Positions 8,698 to 14,889 of a DNA stretch of 33,069 bases are shown piece after piece (position 1 is the stretch's first letter; each line of letters opens with the position of its first letter). The notes under the pieces are model-generated. The model saw nothing but the letters and a program-made list of their open reading frames with translations, ran no database searches and was not told the origin of the DNA. The translations under genes were made by a program, and so were the position numbers. This stretch comes from Pseudomonas sp. JM0905a (lineage in GTDB: Bacteria; Pseudomonadota; Gammaproteobacteria; Pseudomonadales; Pseudomonadaceae): the NCBI RefSeq assembly GCF_014700075.1, contig NZ_JACXBU010000022.1, forward strand, positions 1 through 33,069, in the 5' to 3' direction.

Positions 8698-9576
8698 CTA
8701 TTGAACGTCCTGATAGAGCCCCGGCAACTCGTAGCGCAGGCCGTAGGCGGCGTAGAGCTTTTCCATGCGGCCGTCGCGCACCATGCCGTCGAGGGTTTCC
8801 TCCACGGCGTTGGCGAGCTGGCGATTACTCTCGTGCACCGCCATGCCGATGTCCCATTCGGGCTGGCCGAGGTTGGGATAGGTGTTGTCGGCATTGAGGA
8901 TCTGCGGGTCGTGAGCCTGGTGCTCCAGCCAGTCCAGCTCCCCGCGCAGAGCCATCACCGCGTCCACTTCGCCCTTGCGCATGCCTTCGAAGGCCGCTGC
9001 CGGCCCCTGGTAGTGGTGGGTATTGCGCGCCAGGCGCCCGGCGAATACCGAGGTGAGGTAGAAGGACGGCACGCTTTCCAGCTCCACGCCGATGGGATGG
9101 AACTGGAACACGCCAATGCTCAGCACCTCGGGCAGGCGCCGGCTGTCGTAGGCCACCTGCCAGCGTTCGCGCTGGTACGGACCGAACATCACCACCTGCT
9201 CGTTGGCCAACTCGCCCACGTCGTTGCGCTTCTGCGAGTAGTCACGGTCGTAAGGCACCCGCAACATCACATCGGCGAGCACGCCGGGGCGCATGTAGTG
9301 CCCCTTCCAGATGAAGTTGCGCAGGTCATCATCCAGCCGCTCTCCCGGCGTGACCCAGAGCAGTTCCAGCTTCAGCCCCAGCCCCTCGGCCAGGGCATTG
9401 GCAAGGTCGATATCCACCCCGCGCGCCTGACTGTCTTCCTTGAAGCTGTAGGGCGCGAAGTTCTCGTAGACGGCCACCCGCAGCACGCCCGAATCGACGA
9501 TGTCGTCATAGGGGCGCACCTGTGCCTGCGCCAGGGGCAGGCACAGCAGCCAACACAGCAGAACCAGCAGGCGCAT
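8698..9576 (-). CDS. MoxJ-like periplasmic binding protein of the quinoprotein system
   Basis: The 292-residue protein has a signal peptide (about 1-18, ending AQA) and a type 2 solute-binding fold (LRVAVYENFAPYSF near 32-45, then GVDIDLANALAEGLGLKLEL). This is the MoxJ/MxaJ-related group found next to PQQ alcohol dehydrogenases and corresponds to PedG of P. putida. No ABC permease lies directly beside it, so it more likely helps maturation, assembly or electron transfer of the dehydrogenase than uptake; MxaJ-type proteins have been proposed to act with their dehydrogenase. The start at 9576 gives a clean signal peptide and lies 5 bp after the cytochrome stop, with a weak GGACGAG ribosome site. 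It is the second gene of a tight four-gene operon. Confidence 0.88.
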   Translation of the reverse strand: MRLLVLLCWLLCLPLAQAQVRPYDDIVDSGVLRVAVYENFAPYSFKEDSQARGVDIDLANALAEGLGLKLELLWVTPGERLDDDLRNFIWKGHYMRPGVLADVMLRVPYDRDYSQKRNDVGELANEQVVMFGPYQRERWQVAYDSRRLPEVLSIGVFQFHPIGVELESVPSFYLTSVFAGRLARNTHHYQGPAAAFEGMRKGEVDAVMALRGELDWLEHQAHDPQILNADNTYPNLGQPEWDIGMAVHESNRQLANAVEETLDGMVRDGRMEKLYAAYGLRYELPGLYQDVQ

Positions 9577-9581
9577 GGCGA

Positions 9582-10019
9582 TCACTCGTCCACGTGCACG
9601 CTTTCCAGGTAGGTGCGGATGGCCCAGAGCGCTTCCTGGCTCAGGTAGTCGGCCATCTTCGGCATGTACACCGCGCCGTCGCGCACCGCACCGTTGATCA
9701 CCCGCTCCTTGAACCATTCATCGCCGCTGGCGTCGGCTTCCAGGAAGCGCAGGTCAGGCGCAATGCCGCCGGACTTGGCTTCCAGGCCATGGCAGCGCGC
9801 GCAGTTCTGGTTGTAGGCGGAGGAACCGATTTCAACGGCCAGGTCATGCTTGGCATAAGGCGCGCGGTAGGGGTTTTCTTCACGCCACTCCTTACCCAAC
9901 TGCTCCAGGCCTTCGGTGTTCACTGCCTGAGGCACCACGTCGCCGTGGGCCAGGACGATTCCGCTGAGGGTCAGACCGGCCAGGAATGCGAGGCCGCGCA
10001 GTGCGCTGTTCTTGTTCAT
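9582..10019 (-). CDS. exaB: Cytochrome c550, electron acceptor of the alcohol dehydrogenase
   Basis: The 145-residue protein has a signal peptide (about 1-24, ending LAHG) and one c-type haem site, Cys73-A-R-Cys76-His77. The likely methionine ligand is Met119 or Met122 in VYMPKM. Length and layout match ExaB of P. aeruginosa and PedF of P. putida, which accept electrons from the PQQ enzyme in the periplasm. GAGG lies 9 nt before the chosen ATG; two in-frame ATGs just upstream lack a ribosome site. Here it leads an operon with the MoxJ-, SoxYZ- and hydrolase-type genes, while its usual calcium-type dehydrogenase partner is absent from this locus. The best operator copy in the window lies 106 bp upstream. 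Confidence 0.92.
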   Translation of the reverse strand: MNKNSALRGLAFLAGLTLSGIVLAHGDVVPQAVNTEGLEQLGKEWREENPYRAPYAKHDLAVEIGSSAYNQNCARCHGLEAKSGGIAPDLRFLEADASGDEWFKERVINGAVRDGAVYMPKMADYLSQEALWAIRTYLESVHVDE

Positions 10020-10125
10020 CACGTACATCCTCATTAGCTGTGCAAGGCGGCGCCCCGGTGAGGCGCTGTGAGGAAATGGTAAGAAGCCCCCGATCACACC
10101 CCCATCCTGCTTTGGTGGCCTGGCC

Positions 10126-10143
10126 CTACTTCCTTGGTAGTAG
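10126..10143 (-). promoter_or_regulatory. Best copy of the putative alcohol-regulon operator, upstream of exaB
   Basis: The minus strand reads CTACTACCAAGGAAGTAG, an inverted repeat with 8 of 9 base pairs between the half-sites. It is used here as the reference for the other copies. It lies 106 bp before the exaB start. Confidence 0.8.
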
Positions 10144-10174
10144 TGCCAAGTCATGGGGCACGGGATCAGTCCAT

Positions 10175-10219
10175 AGGATGTGGCGGGCGGCGCTCCGCTG
10201 GAGCGCAGCGATACCCATC
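10175..10219. repeat. Rearranged dispersed repeat with hairpin
   Basis: This segment contains GGATG and GCGATACCCATC ends like the repeat at 6962-6996, and a perfect hairpin GCGCTCC-GCT-GGAGCGC at 10190-10206. It lies in the long spacer between exaB and the 44-codon gene, in which no further gene was seen apart from repeats. Confidence 0.5.
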
Positions 10220-10330
10220 ACTGGTGTGCGCTGACGCATCAGACCGTGGATTCGCTATGAGGACATGCCTCGCTTCCAGGGGCAGGTGCCGGAGAGGAAG
10301 GCATTGTTGTGAGTTGTAGGGCGCTTCTTT

Positions 10331-10370
10331 GTGGGAGCGAATTTATTCGCGAATGAATTCGCCCCCACAG
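10331..10370. repeat. REP-like palindromic element, complete
   Basis: GTGGGAGCGAAT at the left and ATTCGCCCCCACAG at the right bracket a TTCGCGAA centre, making a 40-bp near-perfect inverted repeat. It is the complete form of the element at 409-433, 3844-3874, 10448-10469 and 20908-20935. Confidence 0.85.
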
Positions 10371-10447
10371 GATGAGTGCCCCGCCGGCACTCGGCTGCCC
10401 GTAGGGTGCGCCGTGTGTTCAGCCGGAGGCCAGCTTCGCTGTCCTTG

Positions 10448-10469
10448 GCGAATGAATTCGCCCCTACAA
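10448..10469. repeat. REP-like element, single arm
   Basis: GCGAATGAATTCGCCCCTAC followed by AA is one arm of the same element, about 80 bp from the complete copy and just past the end of the 44-codon gene. It could contribute to a transcript end. Confidence 0.65.
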
Positions 10470-10500
10470 GGTGAGTAATGACCTGCGCCGACAGGGCGCT

Positions 10501-10635
10501 TCAATCCTTCAGCCAGATGACCGGCAACACCGAGGTACTGCCCTGGGGGTGAATGCCGGAGGGGCTGACGCGGTCGAAGCCGAGCAGGCTGAGGATCAGC
10601 AGCAAAGGCAACAGCAAGTGTTTGAGGATGCGCAT
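10501..10635 (-). CDS. Small membrane or exported peptide, 44 aa, unrecognised
   Basis: This short minus-strand frame begins MRILKHLLLPLLLILSLLGF and ends in SVLPVIWLKD. AAGGAAG lies 6 nt before the ATG. Residues 7-20 form one hydrophobic segment after a basic start, then comes a short polar tail with no Cys, so it is a single-pass or cleaved secreted peptide and not a lipoprotein. It is divergent from the ABC binding-protein gene and shares a near-consensus operator (10694-10711, 58 bp upstream). That spacing matches the chemoreceptor and pqqF copies, which is the main argument that the gene is real. No known family is recognised. It may be a small subunit or chaperone peptide of the quinoprotein or ABC system. 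Confidence 0.6.
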   Translation of the reverse strand: MRILKHLLLPLLLILSLLGFDRVSPSGIHPQGSTSVLPVIWLKD

Positions 10636-10693
10636 GGACGGCTTCCTTCTGGTTTTTGTTTGGTCATCCTAGGGCCTGGTCGCCGGCCGCCTT

Positions 10694-10711
10694 CTACTAC
10701 CTTGGTACCGC
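10694..10711. promoter_or_regulatory. Putative operator in the divergent peptide/ABC promoter region
   Basis: The plus strand reads CTACTACCTTGGTACCGC, with a perfect left half-site. It lies 76 bp before the binding-protein gene and 58 bp before the 44-codon gene on the other strand. A further GGTACTTTC half-like sequence follows at 10718. Confidence 0.7.
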
Positions 10712-10787
10712 CCGACCGGTACTTTCTTCATATTTCCCAGGCCCGGCCCCATTCCTATGCTGGCTCCACGTTCAGAGGAGCCATGAA

Positions 10788-11984
10788 ATGCGCCATTACC
10801 TGCTCCACGGCCTAACCTACTTGCTGGCGCTGACCAGCGCCGCCCTGGTCGCGACCCACGTCCACGCTGAAGACGACGGCCTGGAGGTGCGCGTCGGCTA
10901 TCTGGCCTGGGAGCCCGCGCGCGGCCCGCTGTTGTCCAACGTGATTCCCGAACCGGAAGATGCCGGCCTGCGGGGTGCCGAACTCGCCATCATCGACAGC
11001 AACAGCACCGGCCGCTTCGTCAAGCAGAGCTACGCGCTGAGCGCCGTGCGCACCGGCACGCCCGAGGCATTGCTGACCCAGGCGCGGGCGCTGCATGAAC
11101 AGGGCATTCGCCTGTTCGTGGTCAACGCCCCGGCGAAGGAGCTGCTGCAACTGGCCGATGCCCTGCCGGACAGCCTGCTGTTCAATGCCGGCAGCGCCAG
11201 CGATGAGCTGCGCGGCGGAGAATGCCGCGCCAATCTGCTGCACAGCCTGCCCAACCGCGCGATGCTGGCCGACGCCCTGGCCCAGTTCCTCGCCACCCGC
11301 CGCTGGCAGCGCTGGCTGCTGGTGACCGGCGGGACCCTGGACGACCTGGCCTACGCCGCCGCCCTGCGCCGCGCCGCCGGGCGTTTCGGCGCGAAGATCG
11401 TCGAAGAGAAACCCTGGACCTTTGACAACGACCAGCGCCGCAGCGCCCAGGCGGACATGCCGCTATTCACCCAGGCCAGCGAGTACGACGTAGTCCTGGT
11501 GGCAGACGAGCGCGGCGATTTCGGCGAGTACCTGCCCTACAACACCTGGTACCCGCGCCCCGTGGCCGGCACCCAGGGCCTGACCCCCACCGGTTGGCAC
11601 AAGACAGTGGAAACCTACGGCGCCGCCCAGTTGCAGAAGCGTTTCGAAGCACTGACCGGGCGCTGGATGAACGACCGCGACTTCGCCGCCTGGATCGCCG
11701 TGCGCAGCATCGCCAGCGCCGTGACCCGCCTGAAGAACGCCGATGCCCAGGCCATCCGCACCCTGGCGCTGTCCGCCGACCTGCCGCTGGATGGCTTCAA
11801 GGGCCGCAAGCTGAGCTACCGCGACTGGGACGGCCAACTGCGCCAGCCCATCCCCCTGGTGCAGCCGCGCTCACTGGTCAGCACCTCGCCCCAGGACGGT
11901 TTCCTGCACCCTGTGAGCGAACTGGACAGCCTGGGCTTCGACCGCCCCGAAAGCAGCTGCCACCGCTTCACCGCCGCCAACTGA
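10788..11984 (+). CDS. ABC-type periplasmic binding protein of the PQQ-alcohol cluster
   Basis: The 398-residue protein has a signal peptide (about 1-27, ending VHA) and a type 1 periplasmic-binding fold of the branched-chain amino acid receptor kind. The GRFVKQSYAL, LFVVNAPAKELL and RWLLVTGG stretches are consistent with its alternating beta-alpha layout. It fits the 'PQQ-dependent catabolism-associated ABC transporter, substrate-binding' family and corresponds to one of the PedA proteins of P. putida. AGAGGAG lies 7 nt before the ATG at 10788; an ATG at 10783 is out of frame. It heads a four-gene operon with a YVTN propeller, an ATPase and an ABC-2 permease. Similar sets are proposed to export alcohols or aldehydes, and related ones in methylotrophs (lut) serve lanthanide handling. 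The ligand is open. Confidence 0.85.
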   Translation: MRHYLLHGLTYLLALTSAALVATHVHAEDDGLEVRVGYLAWEPARGPLLSNVIPEPEDAGLRGAELAIIDSNSTGRFVKQSYALSAVRTGTPEALLTQARALHEQGIRLFVVNAPAKELLQLADALPDSLLFNAGSASDELRGGECRANLLHSLPNRAMLADALAQFLATRRWQRWLLVTGGTLDDLAYAAALRRAAGRFGAKIVEEKPWTFDNDQRRSAQADMPLFTQASEYDVVLVADERGDFGEYLPYNTWYPRPVAGTQGLTPTGWHKTVETYGAAQLQKRFEALTGRWMNDRDFAAWIAVRSIASAVTRLKNADAQAIRTLALSADLPLDGFKGRKLSYRDWDGQLRQPIPLVQPRSLVSTSPQDGFLHPVSELDSLGFDRPESSCHRFTAAN

Positions 11985-11985
11985 C

Positions 11986-11996
11986 AACAACAAGAA
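11986..11996 (+). promoter_or_regulatory. Candidate Hfq/Crc (CA-motif) site before the YVTN gene
   Basis: AACAACAAGAA runs into the AAGGAAG ribosome site of the next gene. It fits AAnAAnAA and would place Hfq/Crc directly on the translation start region. Confidence 0.5.
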
Positions 11997-12007
11997 GGAA
12001 GATCGCC

Positions 12008-12976
12008 ATGCCCACTCCCCTCGCTGCCGCCCTAGGCTCCACCCTGCTGCTGTTAGCCGGCCAGGCGCTGGCTGCTACCGCCTACGTGTCCAACGAGAAG
12101 GACGACAGCATCAGCGTCATCGACCTCGACAGCCTGGAAGTTACCGCCAGCCTCGACGTGGGCGCGCGCCCCCGTGGCCTGGCGCTGTCCAGCGACAACA
12201 AGCTGCTCTACATCTGCGCCAGCGATTCCGACACCGTGCAAGTGATGGATCTCGCCACGCGCAAGATCATCAAGGAGCTGCCCTCCGGCGCCGACCCGGA
12301 GCAGTTCGCCCTGCACCCCAATGACCGCTGGCTGTACATCTCCAACGAAGACGATGCGCTGGTGACGGTGGTGGACACCCAGAGCGACCAGGTGCTGGCG
12401 CAGATCCAGGTTGGCGTGGAGCCCGAGGGCATGGCGGTGAGCCCGAATGGCAAATGGGCGGTGAACACCAGCGAAACCACCAACATGCTGCACTGGATCG
12501 ACACCGCCACCCAGCAGCTGGTGGACAACACCCTGGTGGACCAGCGCCCCCGCCACGTGGAGTTCAGCCCGGACGGCAAGCTGCTCTGGGCCTCGGCGGA
12601 AATCGGCGGCACGGTGACGGTGGTAGACGTGGCAAGCCGGCAGGTGCAGAAGGTGCTGAAGTTCCAGATCAAGGGGGTGCACCCGGACAAGGTGCAGCCA
12701 GTGGGGGTGAAGCTGACCCGCGACGGCAAGTACGCCTTCGTCGCCCTGGGCCCGGCCAACCATGTGGCCGTGCTGGATGCCAGAACCTATGAAGTCCTCG
12801 ACTACCTGCTGGTGGGCCGGCGCGTCTGGCACCTGGCGTTCACCCCGGACGAGAAGCGCCTGCTGGCCACCAATGGGATCAGCGGCGACGTGTCGGTGAT
12901 CGATGTCGAGGGCCTCAAGGTGACCAAGTCGATCAAGGTCGGCCGCTATCCCTGGGGCGTGGTGGTGACGCCATGA
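12008..12976 (+). CDS. YVTN beta-propeller protein of the PQQ-alcohol ABC system
   Basis: The 322-residue exported protein has a signal peptide (about 1-22, ending ALA) followed by about seven repeated blades. Each has the pattern xxYVSNxxDDSxSVIDxxxxxVxxxxxVGxxPxGxA, for example at residues 25-66, and the last blade ends ...KVGRYPWGVVVTP. This is the YVTN family repeat ('PQQ-dependent catabolism-associated beta-propeller'). It probably works with the binding protein in the periplasm, as a scaffold or ligand carrier. The stop overlaps the next ATG (ATGA at 12973-12976), so it is translationally coupled to the ATPase. Related propellers occur in lut lanthanide clusters. Confidence 0.87.
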   Translation: MPTPLAAALGSTLLLLAGQALAATAYVSNEKDDSISVIDLDSLEVTASLDVGARPRGLALSSDNKLLYICASDSDTVQVMDLATRKIIKELPSGADPEQFALHPNDRWLYISNEDDALVTVVDTQSDQVLAQIQVGVEPEGMAVSPNGKWAVNTSETTNMLHWIDTATQQLVDNTLVDQRPRHVEFSPDGKLLWASAEIGGTVTVVDVASRQVQKVLKFQIKGVHPDKVQPVGVKLTRDGKYAFVALGPANHVAVLDARTYEVLDYLLVGRRVWHLAFTPDEKRLLATNGISGDVSVIDVEGLKVTKSIKVGRYPWGVVVTP

Positions 12977-13695
12977 ACGCGCTAGACCTGATCGATGTGG
13001 GTTTCTCCTATGGCCCGCGTCGTGCGCTCTCCGACGTGGGCTTCCACCTCGCGGCGGGCAGCTTCACGGCTCTCCTGGGGCCAAACGGTGCGGGTAAATC
13101 CACCCTGATCGCCCTGCTCACCCGGCTCTACGACCTGCGCCAGGGTGAGATTCGCGTCTGCGGCTATTCCCTGCGCCAGGAGCCACGCAAGGCCCTGGCG
13201 AACTTGGGGGTGGTGTTCCAGCAAAGCACGCTGGACCCGGACCTTTCCGTCGAACAGAACCTGCGTTACCACGCCGCCCTCCACGGCCTGCCGGGTCGGC
13301 TGGCGGGCGAGCGAATCGAGCAGGAACTGGAGCGGCACCAACTGGGGCCGCGCCGGCACGACAAGGTGCGCCTGCTCAATGGCGGCCACCGACGCCGGGT
13401 GGAGATCGCCCGCGCACTGCTCCACGAGCCACGCCTGCTGTTACTGGACGAGGCCAGCGCCGGCCTCGACCCGGCCAGTCGCGAAGGCTTGAACCGGCAT
13501 GTGCGGCAACTCTGCCGCGAGCAAGGCGTTGCGGTGCTCTGGACTACTCACCTGTTGGACGAGGTCCGCCCCGAGGACCGGCTGCTGGTACTCAACCAGG
13601 GACGGATCATCGCCAATGATCGCGCCGCCAACCTGGGCGCACAGCAGGAAGGCGGCCTGGCCGCAGCGTTCGAGCGGTTGACCGCATGTGCATGA
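12973..13695 (+). CDS. ABC transporter ATP-binding protein (PedB-like)
   Basis: The 240-residue ATPase has Walker A GPNGAGKST at 36-44, Q-loop Gln83 in VFQQSTLD, Walker B LLLLDE at 155-160 and switch His193 in TTHLLDE. The signature loop is LLNGGHRRR (134-142) instead of LSGGQ: the Ser and the final Gln are changed, while the two Gly remain. This variant may be the norm for the PQQ-linked group and need not mean loss of activity. The gene overlaps the YVTN stop by four bases and precedes the permease, so the three form one coupled unit. It energises the ABC-2 type permease for export or uptake of an alcohol-pathway compound. Confidence 0.92.
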   Translation: MNALDLIDVGFSYGPRRALSDVGFHLAAGSFTALLGPNGAGKSTLIALLTRLYDLRQGEIRVCGYSLRQEPRKALANLGVVFQQSTLDPDLSVEQNLRYHAALHGLPGRLAGERIEQELERHQLGPRRHDKVRLLNGGHRRRVEIARALLHEPRLLLLDEASAGLDPASREGLNRHVRQLCREQGVAVLWTTHLLDEVRPEDRLLVLNQGRIIANDRAANLGAQQEGGLAAAFERLTACA

Positions 13696-13741
13696 ACGCA
13701 AGCCGTTGCGGCGCACCCAACCCATCTTCGGAGGCATGACG

Positions 13742-14536
13742 ATGTTCGCTCCCTACTGGCATTGCCTGCGCGGCATCCTGTTGCGCGAGTGGCTGCGCTT
13801 CGTGCTGCAGCGCACCCGTTTTCTCAGCGCCCTGGTGCGCCCACTGCTCTGGCTGCTGGTATTCGCCGCCGGCTTCCGCGCGGCGCTGGGCATCGCCATC
13901 ATCGAGCCCTACGACACCTACATCACGTACGAGACCTACATAGTCCCGGGACTGGCCTGCATGATCCTGCTGTTCAACGGCATGCAAGGCTCGCTGTCGA
14001 TGGTCTACGACCGCGAGATGGGCAGCATGCGCCTGCTGCTCACCAGCCCCCTGCCCCGTCCCTTCCTGTTGGGCTCGCGATTGCTGGCCACTTCGCTGGT
14101 GTCGCTGCTGCAGGTCTATGCCTTCCTTGCCATCGCCTGGCTCTATGGTGTGCAGCCACCGGCTTTCGGCTTCCTGGCCGCGCTGCCGGCACTGCTGGTC
14201 GCCGCCCTGCTGCTCAGCGCCCTGGGGCTGCTGTTGTCCAACGGCATCCGCCAGTTGGAGAACTTCGCCGGGGTAATGAACTTCGTGATTTTCCCGCTGT
14301 TCTTCCTCTCCTCGGCGCTCTATCCCTTGTGGAAGATGCGCGAGGCCAGCGAGTGGCTGTATTGGCTCTGCGCCCTGAACCCGTTCAGCCATGCCGTGGA
14401 GATGGTGCGTTACGCCCTCTACGAACGCTTCAACGGAGTGGCGACTGCCGTGTGCCTGACGCTGACCCTGTTCTTCGCCATTGCAGCGCTGCTCAGTTTC
14501 AACCCCCAGCACGCCGCGTTGCGCAAGGCCGGCTGA
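13742..14536 (+). CDS. ABC-2 type permease of the PQQ-alcohol cluster (PedC-like)
   Basis: The 264-residue protein has six hydrophobic segments and the ABC-2 pattern, with LTSPLPRPFLLGSRLLATS before the third segment and FPLFFLSSALYPL and NPFSHAVEMVR near the C-terminus. ABC-2 permeases (NodJ/DrrB type) mainly export. The ATG at 13742 is used because GGAGG lies 7 nt upstream; the ATG at 13736 is too close to it, and a GTG at 13688 overlaps the ATPase end without a ribosome site. It is the last gene of the ABC operon. A weak 5-bp hairpin (14544-14558) follows without a T-tract. Confidence 0.9.
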   Translation: MFAPYWHCLRGILLREWLRFVLQRTRFLSALVRPLLWLLVFAAGFRAALGIAIIEPYDTYITYETYIVPGLACMILLFNGMQGSLSMVYDREMGSMRLLLTSPLPRPFLLGSRLLATSLVSLLQVYAFLAIAWLYGVQPPAFGFLAALPALLVAALLLSALGLLLSNGIRQLENFAGVMNFVIFPLFFLSSALYPLWKMREASEWLYWLCALNPFSHAVEMVRYALYERFNGVATAVCLTLTLFFAIAALLSFNPQHAALRKAG

Positions 14537-14889
14537 AAAAATATGGCCCTTTGTTAGGGCAGGGTTACAGCGCAAAGCTGCATGCGTCCGTTAGGAATCA
14601 CCGCCAAATCATTAGTCATAAAGGGCCTGACAACGGTCCGAATACCCATTGACGGCATCTTGCCATCAGTCACAGGATGATTCCGTGGGATAGAAAAGGT
14701 GCAATTGCAGGAGGTTCTTCTCTCGACTCTGCGAGGTGTCGCGGCCTTTTTGTGTGAGGTCCGACCAGGTTTCGGTTCGTGTAATCACCTGTAAATGGAG
14801 CACGCTTCAGCTTCCTTTGGCGTAGCTATCGCCGAAGGGGATTTCCTTTTGCTTGGGTTAAAGGGGTCCAAGAACGGGAGGAGGACTGA
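14537..14889. other. 353-bp spacer before the multicopper oxidase operon
   Basis: No coding frame with a ribosome site was found. The stretch is less GC-rich than the genes. It holds a weak hairpin after the ABC permease and, near its right end, a candidate operator at 14808-14825. It probably contains the promoter of the multicopper oxidase operon and a leader. Confidence 0.6.
14808..14825 (+). promoter_or_regulatory. Weak candidate operator before the multicopper oxidase gene
   Basis: The plus strand reads CAGCTTCCTTTGGCGTAG. Its complement, CTACGCCAAAGGAAGCTG, matches the reference at 13 of 18 positions. It lies 64 bp before the start codon, the spacing seen for pqqF and the chemoreceptor. 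A match of this quality alone is expected about twice by chance in a window this size, so position is the main support. Confidence 0.4.

Noticed and set aside
10020-10500. Further genes in the long spacer after exaB
   Set aside because: Only the operator and repeat elements were found; the open frames lack ribosome sites and coding-like composition.
10718-10726. Second operator half-site (GGTACTTTC) after the 10694 copy
   Set aside because: It has only one short half-site; a similar GGTACTTTC occurs at 359-367 before pqqA, but evidence for function is too thin to list it as a site.
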